NCBI GenBank assembly: GCA_913060655.1
Contig: CAJXTG010000003.1
Location: 48,808-112,807 of the forward strand
Reading direction: 5' to 3'
DNA from: an uncultured Nitriliruptoraceae bacterium
GTDB lineage: Bacteria > Actinomycetota > Nitriliruptoria > Nitriliruptorales > Nitriliruptoraceae
Length of the DNA stretch: 64,000 nucleotides
Shown here: one piece after another, positions 1 through 7,954 of the stretch
How the letters are laid out: every line of letters starts with the position of its first letter
How positions within the stretch are numbered: position 1 is the stretch's first letter
The notes under the pieces: model-generated
The model's database searches: none
The model's input: the letters and a program-made list of their open reading frames with translations, nothing else
What the model was told of the DNA's origin: nothing
Translations under genes and position numbers: made by a program

Positions 1-64
1 CGGTCAGCGGGGTCTGCTCGTCCGCCTCGGACGCGCCGTCGTCGTGGGTCGTGTCGCGCGCCAT
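1..64 (-). CDS. lexA: LexA repressor, N-terminal end only (partial)
   Basis: Only the first 21 codons lie in the window, starting at an ATG preceded by GGAGG. The peptide begins MARDTTHDDG and ends EQTPLT, which fits the short tail before the LexA winged helix (LexA commonly runs LTxRQ at this point). LexA represses the SOS regulon and is cleaved after DNA damage. The identification rests mostly on context: four LexA-type boxes sit in the 249 bp upstream, and the next genes are a LysM protein and nrdR, a common actinobacterial neighbourhood. The visible peptide alone would not prove it. Confidence 0.72.
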   Translation of the reverse strand, partial: MARDTTHDDGASEADEQTPLT

Positions 65-101
65 GCCGCGCCTCCGTCCGCCGGGGCCGGTCCGGACGTT
101 C

Positions 102-115
102 CGAACAGCCGTTCG
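102..115. promoter_or_regulatory. LexA (SOS) box 1
   Basis: The sequence is CGAAC-AGCC-GTTCG, a perfect match to the actinobacterial/Gram-positive LexA operator core CGAAC-N4-GTTCG. It is the box nearest the lexA start codon (38 bp away) and is suited to autorepression. Confidence 0.88.
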
Positions 116-142
116 ACAGCATAGCCGCCGGCGGCGGCGACG

Positions 143-156
143 CGAACACCCGTTCG
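143..156. promoter_or_regulatory. LexA (SOS) box 2
   Basis: CGAAC-ACCC-GTTCG, a perfect core match. It is separated from box 3 by only 2 bp, so the centres are 16 bp apart, about one and a half helical turns. Confidence 0.88.
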
Positions 157-158
157 GA

Positions 159-172
159 CGAACACCTGTTCG
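159..172. promoter_or_regulatory. LexA (SOS) box 3
   Basis: CGAAC-ACCT-GTTCG, a perfect core match. It continues on its right side into another CGAAC half-site at 171-175. It lies centrally in the divergent region. Confidence 0.9.
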
Positions 173-199
173 AACGGACGGGTCCTCGGGGCCCCGCGT

Positions 200-213
200 C
201 GAACGCCTGTTCG
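200..213. promoter_or_regulatory. LexA (SOS) box 4
   Basis: CGAAC-GCCT-GTTCG, a perfect core match, and the box nearest the divergent LysM gene (99 bp before its ATG). It probably serves that gene's promoter. Confidence 0.88.
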
Positions 214-312
214 GTTCACTGCCGGCACGGCGGGCGACACGGCCCGACCGCCCGACCGCCCGACCGACCGCGCAGGAGCGTCCCGGCACCAGCCGGGACC
301 GGAGGAAGCCCG

Positions 313-672
313 ATGGCCGCCAGCACCGTCGTCCCAGCCCCCACCGGGGCGCCCGCCCGCCCCCACCTGCGCGTCGTCGCGGCGCCCGCGGCGCCACCGC
401 GCGGTCGGACCGTCCTCGTCGCGCTGGCCGCGATCCTCGTCGCCGCGGCCCTCGCCGTCGGGGTCGCCCGGCCGCTGCTGGCCGCCGCGGAGCCGCCGCG
501 GGCGGCCGGCCACGTCGTCCTCCAGCCGGGTGAGACGCTGTGGGACGTCGCGGTGCGGTCGGCGCCGGCCGACGTCGACCCGCGTGCGCAGCTCGAGGCG
601 CTGCGCCGGCTCAACGGGTTCGGGAGCGGCGCGCTCGACGCGTGGACGGTCGTGCTCGTCCCCGCACCCTGA
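313..672 (+). CDS. SOS-induced LysM membrane protein (YneA/ChiZ/DivS-like cell-division regulator)
   Basis: The 119-aa protein has a proline-rich cytoplasmic tail (residues 1-30), one transmembrane helix (about 33-57) and an extracytoplasmic LysM-type domain (about 65-117) beginning HVVLQPGETLWDVA and ending in VLVPAP. Known proteins of this architecture next to lexA (Bacillus YneA, Corynebacterium DivS, Mycobacterium ChiZ) delay division during DNA damage. Its start follows GGAGGAAGCCCG. The promoter faces four LexA boxes shared with lexA, so SOS induction is expected. The function is inferred from architecture and position; the sequences of this group are poorly conserved. Confidence 0.78.
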   Translation: MAASTVVPAPTGAPARPHLRVVAAPAAPPRGRTVLVALAAILVAAALAVGVARPLLAAAEPPRAAGHVVLQPGETLWDVAVRSAPADVDPRAQLEALRRLNGFGSGALDAWTVVLVPAP

Positions 673-679
673 GCCGCGC

Positions 680-1147
680 TCAGCGCTGCTTCGGCGGCAG
701 CTCCTTGCGCAGCTCCGACAGCTCCTCCTCGAAGTCCTCGGGCCGCTGGAAGTCCTTGTAGACCGACGCGTAGCGGACGTAGGTCACCTCGTCGAGGTCG
801 CGCAGGCGCGCGAGCACCTGCAGGCCGACCTGCTCGCTGGTCACCTCCCGGCGTCCGGCGTCGCGCAGCGTCCGCTCCACCTCCGCCGCGGCCCGCTCGA
901 GCAGCGGCCGCTCGACCCGGTCCTTCGCCGCACGGGCCATCCCCTCCAGCACCCGGGCGGGCTCGAACGGGACGAGGGCGCCGGAGCGCTTGCGGACGAG
1001 CAGCGGCCGGCGCTCGACGCGCTCGAAGGTCGTGAACCGGCCACCGCACGCGCGGCACTCGCGGCGACGCCGGATCGCCTCGCCGCCCGGCTGGGGGCGC
1101 GAGTCCACGACGTGATCGTCGTCCTGACCGCATTCGGGGCAGCGCAC
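680..1147 (-). CDS. nrdR: Transcriptional repressor NrdR
   Basis: The 155-aa protein starts MRCPECGQDD and has the N-terminal zinc ribbon (Cys3, Cys6, and the CRAC pair about 32-35) followed by an ATP-cone domain (about 49-139, opening VRKRSGALVPFE). NrdR senses ATP/dATP and represses ribonucleotide reductase genes; the likely target here is nrdJ 3.8 kb away. The C-terminus (YKDFQRPEDF) is typical of the family. The start is GTG at 1147, with a TAGGCT hexamer ending 6 nt upstream and no Shine-Dalgarno sequence, which fits a leaderless mRNA. Confidence 0.97.
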   Translation of the reverse strand: MRCPECGQDDDHVVDSRPQPGGEAIRRRRECRACGGRFTTFERVERRPLLVRKRSGALVPFEPARVLEGMARAAKDRVERPLLERAAAEVERTLRDAGRREVTSEQVGLQVLARLRDLDEVTYVRYASVYKDFQRPEDFEEELSELRKELPPKQR

Positions 1148-1153
1148 GCGCGG

Positions 1154-1159
1154 AGCCTA
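1154..1159 (-). promoter_or_regulatory. -10 element of nrdR (leaderless start)
   Basis: On the reverse strand TAGGCT is followed by 6 nt and then the GTG start, so transcription would begin at or next to the start codon. No clear -35 is visible. Confidence 0.6.
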
Positions 1160-1200
1160 GACGGCGCGGCCCCCCGGGCCGAGGTCCCCACCACCGCGAC

Positions 1201-1206
1201 TAGCGT
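1201..1206 (+). promoter_or_regulatory. -10 element of the 1247-2161 gene
   Basis: TAGCGT lies 40 nt before the ATG, leaving a leader of about 34 nt that includes the GGGGAGGG ribosome-binding site. It is divergent from the nrdR promoter, 42 bp away. Confidence 0.5.
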
Positions 1207-1246
1207 GCGGCCCGCGCCCGGTCGGGCGACGGTCGGGGAGGGTGCG

Positions 1247-2161
1247 ATGCGGGACGACGGTGACGGGTCCGCGGGCCCGCCGGTCGACCTCCCCGCCCCC
1301 GACCGGCCGCTCGGACCGCCCGGGCTCGGCGTGCGCGTCGGCGCACCCCGTCACGACGGGGCCGGCACCTGGTTCGCCGTCGCCCTGCCGGCCGGGCTCG
1401 ACGGCCCCCCGGGCGTGCTGCAGGGCGGGCTGACCGCCGGCCTCACCGCGGAGCTCGCCACGCTCGTCGACCGGCACGGGGCGCCGCTGCACGCGCTCAC
1501 CGCCCGGCTCGCCGCGCCCACCCTGCTCGACGCGCCGCTGGCCGCGCACGTCACGCCCGGGGCGAGCGCCGGCTGGTACGACGTGACGACGTGGCAGCAC
1601 GGCGCGCCGCGGGTCAGCGCGACGGTCGAGCTGACCGGCACCGACCCGCTCGACGCGCTCGCCGATCTGGTCGCGCTCGCGGAGGGGCCGCCCCCGCCAC
1701 CGTCGCCCGACCCGCTCTATCCGACGTGCTTCGTGTGCGGGACCGCGTCGACCCATCCGCTGGCGCTGCGGACCCCGCCGGCGTTCCTCGCGTCGGACCG
1801 GCTGTCGGTGCCGTGGGTGCCCGACCCCGGGCTCGTGCGGCCCGGCTCGGCCGACGGGGGTGGTCCCGGGCAGGTCGCGCTGCCGGTGGTCGCCGCGGCC
1901 CTCGACTGCCCCTCGGCGTGGGCGACGGTGCCGGCGGCCCGGGAGGCCGGACACCGCGCCGTGCTGCTCGGGTCGCTGCGCCTGCAGGTCGCCGGTCCCG
2001 TCGAGGCGCTCGACCCGGTACGGGTCACCGCACGGATGGACGCGCAGGAGGGGCGCAAGCTGCGGGCCCGCAGTGCCGTCGTCGACTCCGACGGCAGGGC
2101 GCTCGCGGTCCTCGACGCGCTGCACATCGCCGTCGACGCGCTGCCCGACGTCGGCGCCTGA
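1247..2161 (+). CDS. Hypothetical protein, probable double-hotdog (thioesterase-like)
   Basis: 304 aa. The ATG at 1247 is preceded by GGGGAGGGTGCG. The N-terminal half contains a stretch of the acyl-CoA thioesterase type (GVLQGGLTAGLTAEL, about residues 58-72), and the C-terminal half has PTCFVCG (about 158-164) followed by a second region with ALDCPSAWA and late beta strands. Two hotdog units are therefore likely, with a short Cys-containing link between them. Such proteins are often annotated as thioesterase-like in actinobacteria. I see no catalytic residue pattern that would fix a substrate, and the neighbours are not metabolically informative. Confidence 0.6.
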   Translation: MRDDGDGSAGPPVDLPAPDRPLGPPGLGVRVGAPRHDGAGTWFAVALPAGLDGPPGVLQGGLTAGLTAELATLVDRHGAPLHALTARLAAPTLLDAPLAAHVTPGASAGWYDVTTWQHGAPRVSATVELTGTDPLDALADLVALAEGPPPPPSPDPLYPTCFVCGTASTHPLALRTPPAFLASDRLSVPWVPDPGLVRPGSADGGGPGQVALPVVAAALDCPSAWATVPAAREAGHRAVLLGSLRLQVAGPVEALDPVRVTARMDAQEGRKLRARSAVVDSDGRALAVLDALHIAVDALPDVGA

Positions 2162-3046
2162 TCAGGTCCGGCGCTCGACGAGGACCCGGCGTCCGTGCTG
2201 GCCCTCCGCGTCGGTCCAACGGTCGACGAGCTCCAGCCGGCCGTCGTCGCGGCGCTGGGCGCGCATGATGCCGCCGCCCTCCGCGGTCTCGAGGTCCGTC
2301 CCCGACTCGACCGCATGCAGGAAGCGGTAGGTGAGCACGCCCCCGTGCAGGATGCCGGCGAGCTCGCCCTCGGGCAGCTCGTCCGCGTCGTAGCGGGCGA
2401 GGGTCCGACGGCCCTCCTGGAGGAACCGCACCACCAGCCCCGGCAGGTCGGGTCCCTCCGCCGTCTCCTCGAGCACGAACGTGAGCCCGTGCAGGTCGAG
2501 CTCGGCGGCGTCACTGCGGTGGCGGTCCCGCTGCCAGTCCGACCGGGTCAGCGCGTAGCCCCACTCGGAGGCGCGCCCCCCGGAGGCCTGCTCGAAGGTG
2601 TCGCGGTAGCGGGCCTCCATGCGGAAGCCGGCGGCGTGGAACACCCGCTGCATCGGCACGTTGCGCTCGTGCGCGCGACCGGTGAGCCGCAGCAGCGTGT
2701 CGTCCGCCGCGAAGTGATGGTCGGCCAGCCGCCGGAGGACGTCGCGCCCCGCGCCCCGTCCCCGCTGGGCCGGCAGGATGCGCAGCTGGACGCGTGCGTC
2801 CTCGGGGCCCTCGCGGACCACGACGGCGAAGCCGGCCGGCGAGCCGTCGAGGAGGACGGCCCAGGCGAAGCGGTCGTCGGTCGCCCACGTCCCCTCCGCG
2901 AGCTCGGTCGCGAGGCGCTCCGCGTCGAGGCCGAGCGGCGGTGCGAACGCGGTCGCGGCGGAGGCGTCCGCGGCAGCCATCCAGTCGGCGTCGTCGGCGA
3001 CGGGCATCCGGAGGTGGACCTCGGCACGCCCCCGCGGTTCAGCCAT
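2162..3046 (-). CDS. GNAT N-acetyltransferase fused to a C-terminal 'N-acetylglutamate synthase-like' beta domain
   Basis: 294 aa in two parts. Residues 10-165 are a GNAT fold, with the acetyl-CoA loop seen as LPAQRGRGAGRDVLRRL and a late VFHAAGF motif. Residues about 180-294 (LDLHGLTFVLEETAEG, then GGVLTYRF, then VDRWTDAEG) resemble the small stand-alone proteins often labelled N-acetylglutamate synthase in Bacillus, which are beta-rich and of unproved function. The substrate is unknown. The ATG at 3046 overlaps the end of the upstream permease gene by 8 nt, so the two are probably co-translated. Confidence 0.72.
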   Translation of the reverse strand: MAEPRGRAEVHLRMPVADDADWMAAADASAATAFAPPLGLDAERLATELAEGTWATDDRFAWAVLLDGSPAGFAVVVREGPEDARVQLRILPAQRGRGAGRDVLRRLADHHFAADDTLLRLTGRAHERNVPMQRVFHAAGFRMEARYRDTFEQASGGRASEWGYALTRSDWQRDRHRSDAAELDLHGLTFVLEETAEGPDLPGLVVRFLQEGRRTLARYDADELPEGELAGILHGGVLTYRFLHAVESGTDLETAEGGGIMRAQRRDDGRLELVDRWTDAEGQHGRRVLVERRT

Positions 3047-4268
3047 CGCGCCGACCGCCCCCTGTGCCGCTGCGGCGCCGTGGGCGGCGGGGCTGGGCCG
3101 GTGCCGCCTCGGGCAGCCCGAGCTCGGGGTCGACGCCGCGACCGCCGAGGGGTGCCGGCCCGGGACGCGAGCCCCGCCGGCGCAGCTCGCTGCGGAGCCG
3201 CAGCTCGTTGCCGACCGCCGCGAGCGTGGCGGCCAGCGGGACCGCGAGGAAGGCGCCGACGACACCGACGACGACCGCGCCGGCGGTGAGCACGCTGAGG
3301 ATGACGACGGGATGGAGGGCGACGGCGCGGCGCATGATGAGCGGCTGCAGGACGTTGCCCTCCAGCTGCTGGACGGCGAGGACGATGCCGAGCACGATGA
3401 GCGCGTCGGTGAGCCCGCCGGTGGCCAGCGCCACGAGCACGGCGAGCAGTCCGGACACGAACGCGCCGATGACGGGGACGAACCCGCCGAGGAACACGAG
3501 CAGCGTCAGCGGCAGCACGAGCGGCACGCCGAGGACGAGCAGCCCGAGCCCGATGCCGACGGCGTCGATGAGCGCGATCGCTGCGGTCCCGCGGACGTAG
3601 CCGGCGAGCGCGCCCCAGCCGCGGGCTCCCGCCGCCCGCATGTCGTCGCGGACCCGCTCGGGGGCGCGGGCGATGAACCAGCCGACGATCTGCTCACCGT
3701 CCTTGACGAAGAAGAACAGCAGGACGAGGGCGAGGACGACGGCGGTGAGCACCTCGCCCACGGCGATCGCGAGCTCCCCCACCTGTGACGCGAGCGTGCC
3801 GGAGAACTGGCCGACGTTGGTCAGCGCGTCGCTGATGAGCGACTCGAGGTCGGCCCGGTCGAGGCCGAACGGGCCGCGGTCGAGCCAGGCGAGGACCCGC
3901 TCGAACGCCTCGCTGACGGTCGGTCCGAGCGCCGCGACCTGGCGGGTGAAGGCCGGGACGAGGAGGACGATCCCGCCGATGAGGACGACGGCGCCGCCAC
4001 CGACGGTCGTGAGCGCCGCCAGGAGGCGGGGCGCCCCGCGGCGCTCGAGCCGCCGCGCGGGCGGCACGGCGATGGTCGCGAGGATCAGCGCGAGGATGAG
4101 CGGCAGGGAGACGAGGTAGAGGCGCGTCATGAGGAACACGACGCCGGCGACGGCGGCGAGGACGATGAGGAGCCGCCAGGACAGCTGGGCGAGGGTGTCC
4201 AGCCACGGGGGGACGGTCCGGGGGGAACCGGGGCCGGGGCGCTCTGCGGGCTGCTCTGCGGGCTCCAC
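3039..4268 (-). CDS. AI-2E family (PerM-type) membrane transporter
   Basis: 409 aa from GTG 4268, chosen because GGGAGGGA lies 8 nt upstream; the open frame extends further but without a good start. A short hydrophilic N-terminus is followed by about eight transmembrane helices, with a long extracytoplasmic segment in the middle (about 105-170) and the conserved C-terminal helices containing GGFVPVIGAFVSG and QQLEGNVLQPLIMRR, typical of PF01594. Family members export autoinducer-2 or act in Na+/Li+-H+ exchange, so the substrate is uncertain. The tail is rich in Arg and Gly. It overlaps the GNAT gene that follows. Confidence 0.88.
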   Translation of the reverse strand: MEPAEQPAERPGPGSPRTVPPWLDTLAQLSWRLLIVLAAVAGVVFLMTRLYLVSLPLILALILATIAVPPARRLERRGAPRLLAALTTVGGGAVVLIGGIVLLVPAFTRQVAALGPTVSEAFERVLAWLDRGPFGLDRADLESLISDALTNVGQFSGTLASQVGELAIAVGEVLTAVVLALVLLFFFVKDGEQIVGWFIARAPERVRDDMRAAGARGWGALAGYVRGTAAIALIDAVGIGLGLLVLGVPLVLPLTLLVFLGGFVPVIGAFVSGLLAVLVALATGGLTDALIVLGIVLAVQQLEGNVLQPLIMRRAVALHPVVILSVLTAGAVVVGVVGAFLAVPLAATLAAVGNELRLRSELRRRGSRPGPAPLGGRGVDPELGLPEAAPAQPRRPRRRSGTGGGRRDG

Positions 4269-4327
4269 GCGCGGGGTCCCTCCCGGTCGGTTCGGTCGGG
4301 CCGGACGAGGGGCCGGCCGCGGGCCGC

Positions 4328-4333
4328 AGGGTA
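4328..4333 (-). promoter_or_regulatory. -10 element of the AI-2E permease operon
   Basis: TACCCT on the reverse strand lies 60 nt before the GTG start. No convincing -35. Confidence 0.35.
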
Positions 4334-4540
4334 GTTGTCCGTCCCGGTCGGACGGTGGTCGTCGGCCCGGACGTGTGGACGGCGCCGTGTGGGCGCGCCG
4401 ACGGCTGAGACCGCGCGACCAGCGCACGGCGAAGGGCTGCTTCGTGCGCGGGGCGTTGCGGACGACCGGGGGACGACCTGGGGAACGGAGGGGGACGGGA
4501 GCCCGGCCGCGGGGGACGCGCGGGGGAGCGGCGGGGTCGG

Positions 4541-4560
4541 GACCACCACATGCGGTGGTC
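4541..4560. promoter_or_regulatory. Inverted repeat, possible operator upstream of nrdJ
   Basis: GACCACC-N6-GGTGGTC is a perfect 7-bp inverted repeat about 380 bp before nrdJ. It has no T-tract, so a terminator is unlikely. It does not resemble the known A/T-rich NrdR box. Confidence 0.35.
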
Positions 4561-4938
4561 GTCGGCCCCTCCGGTCCCCCACGGATGGTGGGCGGCCCCG
4601 TCCACCGCCCGGTCCGTGGTACTTGCGTCGCGGTCGTCGAGTCGGCAGAGTGCGGCGGTCTTCCACGCGTGTAGTTCCGCGTGCGCCGGACGCCCGCGAC
4701 CTGCGGGGTCGGACGCACGGGGCAGCGCGGGAGCGGCCGTCCGCCATCCGAGTGCCGGACGCCCCGCCCCTCCGACTGCCGCCGGGATCGCGCGGGGCGG
4801 GCACCGTAGGACCACAACCACACAGCGGCGACCGGACCCCGAAGGGGCTCCACGGACCAGCACGGGCCTCCGCGTCGCCACCCACCTGAACGCCCCCCCG
4901 CCGGCGTGCGCCGGGGCGACGACGAAGAGGGAACGGAC

Positions 4939-7779
4939 ATGGGCAAGCAGGACACGAAGGCGGCGACGCCGCAGGACGCAACGGACGGTGGGGTCGGCGT
5001 GCGCGTCGTCGAGCGCGAGGACGGCCGCCGAGGCATGCGCTTCCAGCGCACCTTCACCACCCCGGGCGTGCACCCCTACGACGAGCTCGAGTGGGAGCTG
5101 CGCGACGCGGTCCTGACGAACTGGCGCGACGGCTCGGTGTCGTTCGAGCAGCGCGGCGTCGAGTTCCCCACGTCGTGGTCGATGATGGCGACGCAGATCG
5201 TCTCGCAGAAGTACTTCCGTGGCACGCTGGGGACGCCGGAGCGTGAGCGCAGCGTGCGGCAGATGGTCGACCGCGTCGCCGACACGATCACCGGCTGGGG
5301 CATCGACGGCGGCTACTTCGCCGACGACGAGTCCGCCGAGATCTTCAACGCCGAGCTGAAGCACCTGCTGGTCAACCAGAAGGCGGCGTTCAACTCGCCC
5401 GTGTGGTTCAACGTCGGGGTCGAGGAGCAGCCGCAGTGCTCGGCGTGCTTCATCCTCTCCGTCGAGGACACGATGTCGTCGATCCTCAACTGGTACGTCG
5501 AGGAGGGCACGATCTTCAAGGGCGGCTCCGGCTCCGGGATCAACCTCTCGACCATCCGGTCCTCCAAGGAGCAGCTGAAGGGCGGCGGTGAGTCCAGCGG
5601 CCCCGTCTCCTTCATGCGGGGCGCCGACGCGTCGGCCGGGACCATCAAGTCCGGTGGCAAGACCCGCCGCGCCGCCAAGATGGTCATCCTCAACGTCGAC
5701 CACCCCGACGTCGAGGAGTTCATCTGGACCAAGGCGCGCGAGGAGAAGAAGATCCGCGTGCTGCGCGAGGCCGGCTTCGACATGGACCTCGACGGCTCCG
5801 ACTACTCGAGCGTCCAGTACCAGAACGCCAACAACTCGGTGCGCGTCACCGACGAGTTCATGCGGGCCTACGAGAACGACGAGGAGTTCGCCCTGCGGGC
5901 CGTGACCACCGGCGAGGTGGTCGAGACGAAGCCCGCTCGCGACATCATGCGCCAGTTCGCCCAGGCCGCCTGGGAGTGCGCCGACCCCGGCATGCAGTAC
6001 GACACCACCATCAACGACTGGCACACGTCGCCGGAGTCGGGCCGCATCAACGGCTCGAACCCGTGCAGCGAGTACATGCACCTCGACAACTCGGCGTGCA
6101 ACCTCGCCAGCCTCAACCTCAAGAAGTTCTACGACTACGAGGCCGGCCGGTTCGACGTCGCCTCCTACGAGCGCGCGGTCGAGGTCGTGTTCACCGCCCA
6201 GGAGATCATCGTCGGGTACTCGTCGTACCCGACGGAGAAGATCGGGCGCAACGCGATCGACTTCCGCGAGCTCGGGCTCGGCTACGCCAACCTCGGTGGG
6301 CTGCTGATGTCCATCGGGCTGCCCTACGACTCCGACGAGGGGCGGGCCTGGGCCGGTGCGCTGACGGCGCTGATGACGGGTGCGGCCTACCGCACCTCCG
6401 CGGAGCTCGCGAAGGTCCAGGGGCCGCACAACGGCTACCGCAAGAACGAGTCCGCGATGCTGCGCGTCATCGGCAAGCACCGTGCGGCCGTGGACGACAT
6501 CGACCCGCGCCCGGTGCCCCGCGACCTCCTCGACGCCGCACGTGGCGCGTGGGACGCGGCCCTGGCCATCGGTGAGGACCACGGGTTCCGCAACGCGCAG
6601 GCGACCGTGCTCGCGCCGACCGGCACCATCGGGCTGATGATGGACTGCGACACCACCGGCATCGAGCCGGACCTCGGGCTCGTGAAGCTGAAGAAGCTGG
6701 TCGGTGGTGGCTCCATCGTCATCGTCAACCAGACGGTCCCGCAGGCGCTGCGGCACCTCGGCTACACCGAGGAGCAGGTCGAGGCGATCGTCGCCTACAT
6801 CGACGAGAACAAGACCATCCACGGGGCTCCCGCGCTGCGCGAGGAGCACACCAAGGTCTTCCAGTGCGCGATGGGTGACGACAGCATCCACTACATGGGC
6901 CACGTCCGCATGATGGCGGCCGCGCAGCCGTTCATCTCCGGCGCGATCTCCAAGACGGTGAACCTGCCGGAGACCGCGACGGTGGAGGAGGTCGAGCAGC
7001 TCCACGTCGACGCGTGGAAGCTCGGCATCAAGGCCATCGCGATCTACCGCGACAACTGCAAGGTCGCCCAGCCGCTGTCGGTGTCCAAGAAGGACGACGC
7101 GGCGGCCGACGGGGACACCGCCGCGACCGTCGTCGAGACGGTCAACGTCCCGACCCGTCGCAAGCTGCCCAAGACGCGGCCCTCGCAGACGATCTCCTTC
7201 GGGGTGGGTGACGCCACCGGCTACCTCACCGCGGGCGAGTACCCCGGTGACGGGCTCGGCGAGATCTTCGTGAAGCTCGGCAAGCAGGGCTCGACGCTGT
7301 CGGGGCTGCTCGACGCGTTCGCGATCAGCGTCTCCATCGGGCTCCAGTACGGCGTCCCGCTCGAGACCTACGTGGCGAAGTTCATGAACATGCGCTTCGA
7401 GCCGGCCGGGATGACCGACGACGAGGAGGTCCGCTTCGCGACCTCCATCGTCGACTACGTCGCCCGGAAGCTGGCCCTCGAGTACCTGCCCTACGAGACG
7501 CGGGACCGGCTCGGCATCTACTCGGTCGCCGAGCGCACCGCGTCGCTCGACGCCGAGTACGGCACCGCACCGCAGCTCGGGACCGCCGCACCGGCGAGCG
7601 ACCCGGCACCGGCCGCACCGGCCGTGGCCACCGAGCCGGAGACGCCCGCCGGCTTCGCCGGCTCGTCGGTGCCGGTCGACGCGGACGCGCCGATGTGCCT
7701 CGAGTGCGGCATCAAGATGCAGCGGGCGGGCGCCTGCCACGTCTGCGAGTCCTGCGGCGCGACGAGCGGCTGCAGCTGA
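4939..7779 (+). CDS. nrdJ: Vitamin B12-dependent (class II) ribonucleoside-diphosphate reductase
   Basis: 946 aa. It makes deoxynucleotides with adenosylcobalamin, so it works with or without oxygen. Recognised by the CSAC segment (about 167-170), NPCSEYMHLDN with Cys376, the APTGTIGLMMDCDTTGIEP block (about 556-574), and a Cys-rich C-terminal zinc-ribbon/redox tail (CLECG...CHVCESCG...GC). An N-terminal extension precedes the catalytic barrel. The ATG at 4939 follows AGAGGGAACGGAC; an in-frame ATG 33 nt upstream lacks a comparable site. nrdR lies nearby. No class I subunits are in the window. A strong hairpin follows the stop. Confidence 0.97.
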   Translation: MGKQDTKAATPQDATDGGVGVRVVEREDGRRGMRFQRTFTTPGVHPYDELEWELRDAVLTNWRDGSVSFEQRGVEFPTSWSMMATQIVSQKYFRGTLGTPERERSVRQMVDRVADTITGWGIDGGYFADDESAEIFNAELKHLLVNQKAAFNSPVWFNVGVEEQPQCSACFILSVEDTMSSILNWYVEEGTIFKGGSGSGINLSTIRSSKEQLKGGGESSGPVSFMRGADASAGTIKSGGKTRRAAKMVILNVDHPDVEEFIWTKAREEKKIRVLREAGFDMDLDGSDYSSVQYQNANNSVRVTDEFMRAYENDEEFALRAVTTGEVVETKPARDIMRQFAQAAWECADPGMQYDTTINDWHTSPESGRINGSNPCSEYMHLDNSACNLASLNLKKFYDYEAGRFDVASYERAVEVVFTAQEIIVGYSSYPTEKIGRNAIDFRELGLGYANLGGLLMSIGLPYDSDEGRAWAGALTALMTGAAYRTSAELAKVQGPHNGYRKNESAMLRVIGKHRAAVDDIDPRPVPRDLLDAARGAWDAALAIGEDHGFRNAQATVLAPTGTIGLMMDCDTTGIEPDLGLVKLKKLVGGGSIVIVNQTVPQALRHLGYTEEQVEAIVAYIDENKTIHGAPALREEHTKVFQCAMGDDSIHYMGHVRMMAAAQPFISGAISKTVNLPETATVEEVEQLHVDAWKLGIKAIAIYRDNCKVAQPLSVSKKDDAAADGDTAATVVETVNVPTRRKLPKTRPSQTISFGVGDATGYLTAGEYPGDGLGEIFVKLGKQGSTLSGLLDAFAISVSIGLQYGVPLETYVAKFMNMRFEPAGMTDDEEVRFATSIVDYVARKLALEYLPYETRDRLGIYSVAERTASLDAEYGTAPQLGTAAPASDPAPAAPAVATEPETPAGFAGSSVPVDADAPMCLECGIKMQRAGACHVCESCGATSGCS

Positions 7780-7797
7780 GCGTCGCCGCCGCGCACC

Positions 7798-7838
7798 GGA
7801 CGGTGAGGGAGGGGCTCCGGCCCCTCCCTCCGCCGTCC
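7798..7838 (+). terminator. Terminator hairpin of nrdJ
   Basis: GAGGGAGGGGC (7805-7815), loop TCCG, GCCCCTCCCTC (7820-7830) is a perfect 11-bp stem. Outer pairing of GGACGGT with CGCCGTCC, with one bulge, extends it to 18 bp. No U-run follows. Confidence 0.8.
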
Positions 7839-7954
7839 GTGACTCGACGGGCTCCGAACCCGAGGCGCGGGGCGCGCCCGACGGCCGCGCCCGACGGCCT
7901 GGAGCGGTCGCCGTCGGGACCGGTCGCGAACGGCAGCGCGGAGGGGGCTCGACG

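Larger units (their letters stand above)
4269..4938. other. 670-bp non-coding region upstream of nrdJ
   Basis: No coding frame here has codon bias or family similarity that I trust. It holds a reverse -10 (TACCCT, 4328-4333) for the permease and a perfect inverted repeat at 4541-4560. A weak forward pair, TTGCGT (4623-4628) and CAGAGT (4646-4651) with 17-bp spacing, could be the nrdJ promoter. I looked for a B12-riboswitch box (GCCACTG) and for a clear NrdR box and saw neither. Confidence 0.5.

Noticed and set aside
4269..4938. Cobalamin riboswitch before nrdJ
   Set aside because: Expected by function, but I found no GCCACTG B12-box or matching core in this region.
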